From positions 47,366,077 to 47,430,076 of the forward strand of contig CM039211.1 in the NCBI GenBank assembly GCA_008360975.2: a stretch of 64,000 nucleotides of DNA, given 5' to 3'. Below are positions 1-11,400 of the stretch, one piece after another. Below the pieces are notes generated by a model, which was not told the DNA's origin, did no database searches, and saw only the letters and a list, made by a program, of their open reading frames with translations. Both the position numbers and the translations under genes were made by a program. Each line of letters begins with the position of its first letter. Position 1 is the first letter of the stretch. The stretch comes from Lichenostomus cassidix (Eukaryota; Chordata; Aves; Passeriformes; Meliphagidae).

Positions 1-3000
1 AATGCTGAGCCTGGATGGAAAGAAGGGGAAGAATATTTACAGGGAAGAGGGTGACATAGAGCCTGAATTGGCTGTGAAGGCAGGGTATATTTATCTAAAC
101 ACACATTGTTTGTTTTGTTTTTCAAAAAGCAATAATCAGTTCATTTTCTCTGTGTAATTATTGGCTGTGATTATAGCTTCCATTTCAAAATTATTAACAG
201 AGTAAGAAGGACAGGGGACACAGAATATGAGTACTGCTAAACAGGGAAAAGGGAAAAGTACTGCTTAAGCTTATCAAAACAAAATTATTAAGTACAATGC
301 TGATGCAAGCAATAGTCTCCCTAAGCACTATCAATCCAACATCTATGGGTGACTTCTTCCACTTCCTGTTTTGAAATGAGTGACCAGGGTTTAATCATTC
401 TGCTTTAATTACAGGATGAAAATGCCCAGTTCTTCGGTATGCGTGGAGTGTTGATGAGGCATTTTCTCTCCTTGTACCTTAGGAAAGAGATGGATGTGTT
501 TGGCTAAGTGAGTCCTAAGTGTCCTCTGGTTGATGTCTGGGAAGGATTTTTACAAGGTTCAGCTGAGAGCACAGACATTAAGGAATATAAGCTCACTAGA
601 CTTCCTGAGTTATTTTCTTAAACTAGCCCGCCACACACAGTGCTGTCCATGGCTAGCTGCTGTATTGTGGAGTTACGATAAAGTGAGGAAATAAAGTCCA
701 AGAAGAAGAAATGCAAATGTCCTTTGACAGCATGAATTGTGCCCATATAGAAAAGTGTTCAGAGTCAACAGTTGCTTGTACTGAACTGAATACAAGGCTA
801 CACAAGGCTACCCTGTGTTTCTGTAAGGATGGATTCTTGCAGTGAGTTCTAAAGATTTTCTTCCTGGTTTCATTTTTAGGACTAGGATGGCAACAGAAAA
901 TGAAGAATAATGCCTGTTCGCAATACTGAATGCTTACCAAGTTTGCAAGGCAAAGCTTGGAGTACCCAGACTGAGAGCCAGGCCACAATTAAGGGATGGG
1001 AACTGGACTGTTGGTAGTAGTGACCAAAAACCCACGTTGAAGACAGGGCAGAAAACTGATTCAATGTGAGCTTCTAGCTACAACACTATGGCTACACAAG
1101 TGAGGTAACGGATGGATATATGGTTGAAGAGATGATAGATCTGTGCCTGAGGGAGGAGTGAAGATCTAGCTCCATTGTGGTACGATCGCTCAGTGATCCA
1201 ACACCAACTGCTGTGCAGGGAAGCAAGATTTTTGCAAACCCACATGTGTCACTAAGGAAAGGTGGACATGATAGGCCCTGGAAAGTCAGAATGTAAAATC
1301 CGATTTTTCTTCCTCACAGGGTTTCCTGCTGAGTCCTAATTTCACTGATAGCTGGTGTGCCAGAGAAGCTGTGGGACACTGAGTAGATGACTGGAACATG
1401 CTGCAGTGACAGAAAGATATTCCCAAGACTGCTGGACAGAACTGTCATTTTAAAGCTGTGGCAACACGTTTGTGTTAAAGCAAATAAACAGGTCTACCTC
1501 CCTGAGTAGGGTAGCAGTGATTTTATCCTTGTATTTGTCACTGGACTAGGTGTTGCAATACTACTTCTTTTGGTTTAGTATTGTGGGGAAGTTACTACAA
1601 AACTTGAAATCCTCAGAATGATTAGTAAGAGCATGAACGGGCTGGAAAACCAGCCCGTTTATTAAAAAGTTTATTAAATCTAAGTTTAAAGATTAATGTC
1701 ATCATGATGTGTTAAGACCTACACTGGACTAGAAATCTAACAGAGGGATTTTCAATTTATCATTCAATGATGTAAGAGAATTCAATGGATAGAAAACTGA
1801 AGCTGAGAAACTAATAGCTAAAGTAAGACACATTTAAATGAGAAATGTGACAATGGGAACAATTTGCCTATTATTTCATCACTGTTTATTTTTAATCAAA
1901 ACTGAATGCTTTTCTGAAGATAGTATTCTCTTACACTAAATAGCTGATGGTAGCCTTAGTGTATAAAACATTCATACCTGTACTTTTCTGTTAAGCAAAA
2001 ATGTTAACCTGGTATGACTTAGCTGGCTTTTGCTACTAAATTAGAAAACAATTCCAACCCATAGTCCCTATGGATAAGGAATTGCCTTTTTACTTTTTCT
2101 GCCTAAAACAAAGTTTACAAATATAATTTATGCTCAGTGAACAAGGGATTTTCCTCTTTGTGAGCTGACAAAATGAACCAGCTTGGACTGCAAGATATTA
2201 GGTTAAACATCAGCCTTCTTGACATAAAGTCAAACTGAATTTATGCTGAATAATTTGATTGGAAATTAGATCCAATTATCTTAAATTGGTCATTCCAGAC
2301 TAACAGAGCAATAAAGGGCACTATGTTTGTTGATGTATTTGACCCAAATGTTTCAGTCATGTCAAAACATGTATGCACTATAATTCCAGCTTAATTAATA
2401 TCACACAATGTCCTCCCAAATGCTGTGCTCAGAACAGATGATAAAAGGGCTGTCGGTCTTTCAAACACAGGAAGTCTTCTTGATCTAAAGCAGAAAATTA
2501 CTTCTAAATTTTGAATTGACAGAATTTTAAAAATTGTTTTGATTGGTAGAACATGACTGTTACCAAAGTCAGTATAGCCAGGTTTTTTTCTTAACTGGGG
2601 ATGGTTTAATGTTCAAATATTGCCCAAAGAATAAAAGGAAAAAGACGATTAAGAAAAGGATGAAATTTTTCTACAATTCCAATTCTCATGTAAGCATAGG
2701 GCCAAAAAGAAATAAATTATGTGTAACTCCTATTTCTCAAATTGTGCATAGAACTTCACATCAATAACAAAAGCATAATCAAATTGCTATGTAGCAAAAT
2801 ATGTTGCTGGAGAGCAACTGGCCCTGCATGAAGCTGCTTAGGTGAGCCTTTCAGGAGTGGTAGCCCCCGGTAATTTAGCACCGATGATATTACCCATGAG
2901 ACCAAAATAAAATATGAAAGTTCATATTTTATTCCTTGATTTCCTTCCCTATACAACTTCAAGACCTACATAAGAATTTCAAAGGAGAAACAGATATCTA

Positions 3001-4469
3001 CACTCCATAGTGGGCCCCATCTTTCTTTAAAACCATATTTTCTTATGTATATTAATAATACATTTAATTTGTAATTACATTTGGGGGGTATATTTGATTC
3101 TGTTTGTTTGTTTTGTTTTGTTATTTGTGTTGCAAGCCTTTCCCTGGAATAATTATGCACTAGTATTTTTAAGAAAAAATTTATACTGGAATTTTTCACA
3201 GTAGCTTCTAATCTAATTTCTTCTTTTGAGAACCTAATCTGTAGGTATGTTTGTCTGCTTCTGAAAAGAGAGGCAACAAAAGTAAGTGAGACAAAAGCAG
3301 AAAGGAAGAAAAACTGAACAAAACAGAATGAACCAAACCTCTCAGCCTAGAACTATGTTACTAGGTCATAGCATAATCTGGAGTTGTAAATCATAAATTG
3401 TCATCAATAATCTTGTCTGTACTGAGGATGCAGTGAAGCAAATGAGAAAACTCGCTAAGCCTGAGTATGGAAATTTCCTAAAGCACCCGGGGTGTGCAGA
3501 GAGCATAGTCATCACCTTTTAGTCCACCCCTTTTCAGACTTTTTTCATTCCAAAATTAATCCAATTAGCTTTCATTTGGCAACACAGGCAGTGTAGAAAG
3601 CAGCCATGTTCAGTGTTTGTCTGCATCACCATATTTATTGAAACTGCCATTTCTCTAGATTGTATCATACGTGTTTTGCTTCCACATTACATCACAAAGC
3701 AGCAAAAAGTATCTTTTAGGATATCTTCAAGAACAGTGAAATACATTGGAAAGCATGACAAAGATAGGGAAAATGACCACCAAATAGGTCTGTGCCAACA
3801 TTCAAAGGCAGTGTGAGAGCAGGCAGAAGTGTTCTGTCCCCAGGAGAACCATGTGGAGTGCTGTGTGAGCGATGGTCCTCATCACAGCTTGGGTCACATC
3901 CTCATGGGTGCTCTCCTTGGCATGAGTTCACTGGAAGCTGCTACTCACTAGCACCTCCTGGAGCTGTTGCTTTGCACGCCAGGCTACCTGAGCTCCAGTC
4001 TGGGCAGTCCTACAGCTGTGAAATGCCAAAAATACAATGCAGTGGAGGGGGAAACCCTGCAAGCACCACCAGTGCCGTAACTTCATGTCTGCAAGGCACC
4101 CGGTGTAGCTGCCCTGCGGCACTCTGCTGCTCGTCTAGGGGACACCACTGTTGCTTCTATGTACTTTCCTTTCTGTTTTGACAAAAACCAAACCAACAAA
4201 CCAAAATAAGAAAAACAATGAGGAAACCAGGAAAAGCCTTGCACACATTTTGCAAGTGAGGTGATACAGCGCACAGTGCACAGGGCACTCCTCAGTCAGA
4301 CACAGGGTCAGGTAGGTGCTCACCCTGGAGCTGTGGCTGGACAGAGGGCTCAGGGCTTCATCACTGCCAGGCCACCGCTCTCAGTGGGCAACCACGGCTG
4401 AGCGCCTCCCAGCCTCGGTGGGTGGCCAGCCACAGGCCCAGGCTACACTGGCTGTGCCCAGCTCTGGGC
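1..4469. other. Intergenic DNA upstream of ERMP1, no gene supported
   Basis: No exon-like coding, tRNA or recognisable repeat was found in most of this stretch. Open frames of 60-129 codons occur (for example 653-988 minus and 3792-4181 plus) but lack family resemblance and splice context. 3790-4180 is more GC-rich than its surroundings and may be an old unrecognised repeat. A strong GC-rich hairpin sits at 1636-1659. In human the next gene in this direction is KIAA2026; nothing of it is seen. Confidence 0.6.
1636..1659. other. Perfect 10-bp GC-rich hairpin with AAAA loop
   Basis: Arms AACGGGCTGG (1636-1645) and CCAGCCCGTT (1650-1659) are exact reverse complements around AAAA. The 3' side continues into T- and A-rich sequence. 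Function unknown; no coding gene lies within 3 kb. Confidence 0.9.
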
Positions 4470-4953
4470 TGCTCGGGACAAGAGAGACATGGAGCTCCTG
4501 GAGGAGCAGGTCCAGCAGAGACCAACAAAAATTACTAAATAACTGAGCATGTCTCTCATGAGGAAAGGCTGAGAGCTGGGCCTGTTCAGCCTCCAGAAGA
4601 TATGACTGCAATGTCAATCAATGACCCCATCAATGTCTCTGAGTGTCTGAAGGGAGGGTGCCAAGAGGATGGACCAGGCTACTCTCAGTGGTGCTGAGCA
4701 ATACCAGGACAGAAGGCAACGGGAACAAACTGGTGCACAAAAGTTCCACCGGCACACAGCGAAGAACTTCTTTCCTGTGGGGGTGACCGGGCACCGGAAC
4801 AGGTTGCCCAGACCGGCTGCGGAGTCTCTCTCGCTGGGGATATTCGAGAACAGCATGGAGCAATCCTGTGCCATGTGCTCCGGGATGACCCTGCTTGAGC
4901 AGAGAGGTTGGACCAGGTGACTCGTTCTCGTCCCATCCAACCTGACCCACCCT
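4470..4953 (+). mobile_element. CR1 LINE, 3' fragment
   Basis: The sequence carries the diagnostic CR1 3' region: GAGAGACATGGAGCTCCTGG at the left, then GGAAAGGCTGAGAGCTGGGC, AACTTCTTTCCTGTG and GGTTGCCCAGA. It closes with the terminal GACCCTGCTTGAGCAG and TCCCATCCAACCTGACCCA. CR1 is the dominant avian non-LTR retrotransposon, and most copies are 5'-truncated as here. The left edge is uncertain and may reach about 4400. Its 3' end lies about 230 bases from the ERMP1 start codon. Confidence 0.85.
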
Positions 4954-4991
4954 GCGGCTACGCGAGACAGCCGCAGCCGCGCCAAGCCCTG

Positions 4992-5081
4992 GGCCGGGAT
5001 GAGGGCACTGCCGCGGCCCCAGCACGGAGACACCCCCAGCGCCGAGCCCGCGGCCGGGATGAGGGCGGGCACTGCCGCGGC
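4992..5081 (+). repeat. Duplicated 26-30 bp block in ERMP1 promoter
   Basis: GGCCGGGATGAGGGC followed by ACTGCCGCGGC appears at 4992-5017 and again at 5052-5081, the second copy with an extra GGGC. The start-to-start distance is 60 bases, and the sequence between the copies is also CpG-rich. Each copy carries an ATG that would be an upstream start if transcription begins further upstream. Confidence 0.85.
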
Positions 5082-5185
5082 TCCGCCTCACGGGCGCCGG
5101 GAGGAGCCGGGCCGCGCTCTGACTCGCGCCCGTGCCCGTACGGCGTCTGCGCGGCGCGGCGGAGGGACGGACGGACGGCGCGGCC

Positions 5186-5463
5186 ATGGAGCGCGGTGCC
5201 GACACGGCTGTGTGGCGGCTCCGCGCCACCGCCGCACAGCGAGACCGCCGCCAGCCGCCGCCGCGGGAGGAAGGCGACCGCGGCGCGGGCGGGAAGAAGC
5301 GGGGCGGGCGGCGGCCGGTGCCGCCGCTGCCCGAGGCGCGGGGCGCGCCGCTGGTGCTGCTGTACCTGCTGGGGCTGCGGGCGCTGGCGCAGGTGTCTCA
5401 CCGGCAGCTCCTGAGCCAGCCGCCCGCCGCCGGGCCCCGCGACTTCAGCGCCGTCCGCGCCAG
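5186..5463 (+). CDS. ERMP1: ERMP1 coding exon 1
   Basis: Residues 1-92 and two bases of Arg93. Very GC-rich, with a basic, Ala/Arg/Pro-rich cytosolic tail followed by a hydrophobic run ([17 protein letters not shown], residues 54-70) that serves as the first membrane anchor. The donor is CCAG/GTACGG. The N-terminal tail appears shorter than in human, which accounts for most of the 20-residue length difference. Confidence 0.93.
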
Positions 5464-8400
5464 GTACGGCGGGGGGCGGCGGGGTGGGGGGCCGTCCTTG
5501 GCACAGGGGTCGTGTCGTGCTCTGCCCTTGCGGGAGCTCGGAGCTTGGGGAACAGCGCGTCCGCCGTCGTTTAGTGCTGGTAGTCTTCTATAGTGCTCGG
5601 TGTCTGAAAGCTTCTTCGCAAATTTTTAGTTGTTGTGTCACCGAAAGAAGTCGGGGAGACTAAAACTATCACCGTAATTTCAGTTTTGGAGTGGTAACGT
5701 CAGGTATATGCCTGGGTAAAAGTGTGCTTGTTCAAACATTAAGGAAAGGGCATGCGTGCATGTACAGAACCTCGCTAAAGATAAAATCTTTAGCTTCTCC
5801 ATTCACCCTTCTGTTTCTTTTTGAATTGATATGTTCAGACGAGAAAACCAGTACGTTGGCTTAATTTCGTGGTAGATAAGATAAGGAGTCCTGAGAAAAG
5901 ATCAGGCCTACATGCCTGTTACAAGTTACTATCTAACTGGCTTTAGCCTCTTCTGCTTACCTTGAGTTTTGAAATAGAATAATGTACAAAAATGTTATAA
6001 TTGTAGATGAGTTACATACTAAATGTTGAATGTGTTGATGCTGTATTTTTAATTTATGTCTTTCAGGGGATATCTTGACAACATTACAGCAATTGGGCCC
6101 AGAACAGTTGGAAGTCCAGCAAATGAAGTTCTTGCAGTTAACTACCTCTTAGAACAAATCAGGGGAATAGAAAAAGAAAGCACAGATGCTCACAAGATAT
6201 TTGTAGACATACAGAGGCCCACAGGGTCCTTTAGCATTGACTTTTTAGGAGGCTTTACTAGTTACTATGCAAATATAACCAATGTGGTAGTGAAGCTGGA
6301 GCCGCGCGATGGAGCCGAGCATGCAGTGTTGTCCAATTGTCACTTTGATTCCGTACCAAATACCCCGGGTAGGTCCGTGTGTTCCTTCTGTATTTCTGTG
6401 TGTTATGTGCGCCACAGAGCTCGGCTCACAGATACCTCATACCAAGTAGCCACATTAGAATACTGCATGTGTCAACTAGTGTGCTTGGTCTCAGTGAAAT
6501 TCACTGTTCAGAGTGACAGGCTGAGCCTGTTAAACTCAGGATTTCACTCTCACTTTCTGGTAGCAAGTTACAGATGCTTGTTCAGATTTCTAGAAATTTT
6601 TGGTTCTGCCTTTCTTATAATTCACTGCTTACGTGTATAGTTCACGTGCTGCTTCCATGCATTGTCCAGGTCTTTTCATACTTCAGTACTGGTTTAATCC
6701 AGGCTTTCCTTTCACAGGATGCTTTGTGCCAGAGACTATGCCCACCCCCACTAACCAGTATGTGTTTTCCCCTCCTTGTCCTGGTATCTCAGATTTTCAG
6801 TCTGATATGCTTAAAATATGCCAGGTTTTTTTCTTTCCACATTCAAAGCTTCTGCCCCAAGACCCCTAGTGATCAAAGGCTGGGGCACTGTTGCCTTGGC
6901 AGTGTGTACATCTTTTGCTGCTGGTTTCACCTTCACTGTTGCATGCTCTCTTAGTCTTGCTCCTCTACATTTTTATAAATCTAATCCTGTTAAATTGTTA
7001 TTGCAGCAACAGCATAAACAGCTTTGTAAATTTGTGGGTTTAACAGTGCCAGGAAGGTATGGATTAAAACACAAAATTGGTTGTAACACTCTGATGCTTG
7101 ATGGGTTTTTTGTCCTTTTTCATTATACTTTTACACCGTTTTTATATACTTTATATCCTTTCCCATTCCTATACTTTTCACTCCCTTTATCTTAGCCCCA
7201 CGTGTTTATATCCCTTGTACTCTAGCCTAGTACAGAATTCTTTGGAGAAGACGAAACATCCCCACAATCTCAAGGACATGAGGCACCAACCTTGAACAGA
7301 GCCTCATCCCTGGAACATGTTTTTGTAAACTAAGCCGTAGCCTTTTTGGGGGGGAGATAGCTAGAATAAGGGGGCAATGACTTCATTTGTTAGGTTTCTT
7401 ATTGGGGGATTTTAGGTAGGTAAGCATACCAATTAGCAAATTGGTGAGGTCCATAAAATTGTATATGCGTTGTACCCGGGGGCTTTTTTTTCGTCGTGGT
7501 TCCACCTTTGACGAAGGTGCAGCTGGGATCCTATTAAACCAAGGTAATACCCTTTTCCCTATACTGCGGAGTCTGCGTCTCGTTTTTACCAGCATTTTAG
7601 GCACCAACTCAGCCATGGGTGTGTGCCTGTTGTTACAGTTGAAAAACACCCACAGATGTCACTCACCAACAGTGCAGCTTTTATTGGAGTTTCTTCATTT
7701 ACATAAAATGTATTTTTTTTTGGTGGTGAACCTTCTGTTACCTAGCACATGCGAATAGTCTTCATTATTAAGGGAGCAGTATTAGCTAGAGAAACAAAGC
7801 TTTTGCTGTACTCTTTCTGCCTTTTTTCTGTCAGCAAATAGTATACAGAAGTTCTCTTTATCCTCAGTCACATTTAGGCAACGTGAGTTTCCAAATTAAT
7901 AAATGCATGATTATTGTACATGCTCTCTGATTTAGGAACTGCAGAGATGCTAATTACTATATGTATAGTCTGTGTATGTCTACCTAGACTTAAAATATGT
8001 CACAAACATAGTACTATGATTATTAAAATTAGTCTTCAGATTGATGCACTGTGTAAATTGTGAGTCGATTTCTGTGGGTTTCAAGACAGGATTATGTTTA
8101 CATCAATTTTTTTCTTTACGGTTACTCAGACACTAAAATATTTCATCAACCTTGCACAGAAATGCCAAAAAAATAAGTGGTTTGTATAGGATTTTACAGA
8201 CATCTGCAGAGGAGCTAGAAATCAGCCTGTGTGCTTGCCTTTAATGACAAAGCAGCCTAGCCCTTCACAGGAGTGAGGAGCTGCTCTGTCTTTTGTTTTC
8301 TTAATGTGCCACTTGCACATTACCTAAACAAGAACCTTTCTCTTCTCTTGTATTTCTCTAAACTATTTGCTTACAGTCCTTTTTTCATTAACAAAAAGGT

Positions 8401-11400
8401 GAGCTTTTAACCAGAATCAGCATGACTCAATGATCATGCTGATCATTGTAATATATTACTCAGTGAGTAATATATTTGAAAATCAGATAATAAAATATAA
8501 TCTGCTTGTGATGTGTATATATATAAAAGGAGTGAACCAAAATTCAGTAAAGCAGTAGTGATAGAAAGCTTGTGTTCCTTGTGAAGGAAAAATATAAAGT
8601 CCTAGAATATGTCTCTTGTTCTGATTCTACTACTCTTCAGTTTACATGGCCTATTTGATCATTTTCTGATAAACTCAATGGCAAAAACATCCTTGAAATT
8701 ATCATCACAGACCTAGTGTGGTTTTCTTAGGTTACTGATACCTGCTGTAAAATCTGTTATGACCTCTTGTCAGTTTTTTTATGTATGAAATATTTGGGGA
8801 TACTTTCTCTGCAAGTTTGTGTAGTAGTCTATGGCTACGTGACTGCTTTTATCAGATGTAAATGTGTCTGTCTCTTGAAGCCAATAACTTTTATTTTTCT
8901 TAGCTTCACAGCAAGGCAGGTAAATGATTAACCTTACTGGAAACTATACTCCTCTTCTGAGTTTTCAATACAGCATGTTACGTAAAAGAACTCAGTGTGG
9001 CTAAGAGCAGACTACTTGAAAGCTTGGGTAACAATGAAATTCCCTTCCAACTCAGAATAATCTGTGATATTCTGTGAAATTAACAAAAATCTGTGACTAT
9101 CAGGGCTTTAAATCAGGTATTTGGGTGGCGGTCTATGGAAAGCTTTGTTCAGAACTAGGCAGTAATTTCTGAGAAATAGAGTAGGAAATGATGTATTGGA
9201 AAGATTTCAAATTTATTTATTCCCCACAATAAATTAATAGCATGCTGAGGCGTGACCATACTGTTGTCGGCATCTCAGAGCATGTCAACATCATGTATGA
9301 AACCCAGGCCCAAAGGAATGAGGTTTAATTTCCATCTTCTCCAAGATTTTACTTACTGGAGTGGGATAGGGAAGTGCTACAGCTTGCATCAAAGTGAGGG
9401 AAATGGGAAAATGGGAGATCTTGGGTGGATGCTTAGTCAAGATAAAAACCGGTGAGGCATGGGAGAAGATGTGAGATTGTAGTATTGGATGAGGAGCTCA
9501 AAGGACAGACTACTGAGCTTGGAGTGAAAGGGGTTTCTGCAAAGAAAGAAGGGTGGTAGAAAGCACCTGGTCGTAAAAATATTTTATTATAATGTATACC
9601 TTAAGGAGGTTTTTAAGAGTGTGAATTCTGGTATTTCCTTAGCTTTACTTTGCAATCCTAGCTTTATGCTACTCTGTGGTTTTGTCCTCTTAATTGAATG
9701 CATTGTAACAGTGTAGAATGCTTTAGGGTGACTTGTGTGGGAATGTTTACTTTTTTAAATTTGAGTGTGGTGTCAATGAAAAGTACATCCTCATTTGTTC
9801 ATGTTGTATTTAGGAAAGTAGATAATGATCACTTTGCGTGCCTAGTAACCTGGTTAGTCTGCTTTTCGTGAACAATAGTATTGGATCTGATATCTTATAA
9901 TTCACTTGCTCAACTTCTGAACATATTTTTTCTTTCATCTGTTGCTTTCAGCTAGTACAGACAGAAAGTACAAGCAGTACCAGAAAATATACTTAAGCTT
10001 GACACTATTATAATGAAGTTAGATTAACTGACTGAAATAGCATGAACCATTTTTCTTCTCTTGCCTTTGTTGCAAATCTGTGCATTTGTAAACCTTACTA
10101 TTTTGCTGATTATTTTAAGGTGCCAGTGATGATGCTGTTAGCTGTGCAGTGATGCTTGAAATACTTAACACACTTTCAAAATCATCAGAGTCCCTTCAGC
10201 ATGCTGTCATATTCTTATTTAATGGTGCAGAAGAAAATATTTTGCAGGTGAGACTATACCAAAATTGTATATTACGCATCAAAGCAGTGTATTAAAACTC
10301 TTAACAAAGGGAAGATATGGCTTGTGTTTAATCTCTTGAAATATTCATTAAGTACCAGTCCTTTCTGAGGAAAATGTGTATGATTTCAAAGAGAAAAATG
10401 CACTTGAATTACGAGTATTGTCTATATTAGTTTCAGTAGAAGACTTGCATTTTCTGCATTTGTTTGTGTTGTCTGCCTTGCACAGTCTTAAGTTACATGC
10501 AGTCCTGAATGATGGAAAATAACATTTAGGCTTATAATTGACCTATATTTTTTTGTTTTCCTATCAAGGCAAGTCATGGCTTCATTACACAACATGAGTG
10601 GGCCAAGTCAATTAGAGCCTTTATTAACCTGGAGGCAGCAGGTGTAGGAGGAAAAGAACTTGTTTTTCAAACAGGTATGAGCTTGCATTGTGTCCAGTTT
10701 CTACACAAGGATAATTTGATAATAAATGATGCAGACTTGAAGGAATATTGAAAGTGACTCATAAGCAAAAGACAGGAGAACCTCTGTGCCTTTTTCCCAA
10801 CCCTGTGCAGCAGTTGAGTTGTTCTCAGTCTTTAGGTACCTACAGGCTAAAACACTGCCGTAGAAGTTGCCTAATAGGTGAGAAACCTGTGTAGAGCAGA
10901 ATAATAGAATTTGTGTTTCCCTTTTACATGAAGGTAAAAAGGAGAAAAACATTTGGATAGCACATATATCTTAATACTGATACTTTCATATGCTATGTTT
11001 ATTTTTCATAGCAGTTCTTTCAAAATCTTTGCAGGGAGTTGTTGGCATTAGGACTCTGTGTCACGCTCAGGAAAAAGCAAAACTTCTGTGTTTTGTAGGC
11101 TGTGGTTAGACCTGTGCGCCATCCTGGCTGGACAGCAGAATTGGTTGTACTGCTGAAGCTGCTTAGCTGTTTACTTGCACTGAATGCTTTAGGGGAGCAG
11201 ACTTTTTTCTAAACAACAGTATTGATGTGTCATACAGGCATGATGGATTGGAAGCCTAGCTAATGGTTGTGATTTCTTCATTAATGCAGGGTCTTTTTGG
11301 GACATGGCTTATCTCTCTGCCACTGAACGCTGGAGGCAACAGTGGTTTGTTTTTTCTCCCCCCAAGTGTAGCTAATTCTTTCTCTCAAGTGTGAGTCATT

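Larger units (their letters stand above)
4954..5560 (+). promoter_or_regulatory. ERMP1: CpG-island promoter and first exon of ERMP1
   Basis: The stretch is strongly GC- and CpG-rich compared with the AT-rich flanks, and it surrounds the ERMP1 start codon. No TATA box is seen, as expected for a housekeeping CpG-island promoter. It includes GACGGACGGACGGCG just before the ATG and a G-rich run in the start of intron 1 (5471-5491). An internal duplication is listed separately. The TSS cannot be placed from sequence alone. Confidence 0.8.
6369..10119 (+). other. ERMP1: ERMP1 intron 2
   Basis: Longest ERMP1 intron (3.75 kb). Its first 1 kb has open frames that simply run on from exon 2 or are chance. 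It holds an LTR at 7324-7594, a pair of adjacent hairpins at 8416-8476 and a possible CR1 3' relic at about 9017-9080. No other exon is recognised. Confidence 0.8.

Noticed and set aside
1636..1659. Hairpin as a rho-independent terminator or sign of bacterial contamination
   Set aside because: Surrounding DNA has no bacterial genes and is continuous with the bird gene ERMP1.
3792..4181. 129-codon plus-strand open frame, cysteine- and serine-rich
   Set aside because: No recognisable family, no promoter, and the GC-rich context raises the chance of long open frames.
4958..5574. Several long overlapping open frames on both strands around the CpG island
   Set aside because: Extreme GC content removes stop codons; only the frame containing the ATG at 5186 joins to ERMP1 exon 2.
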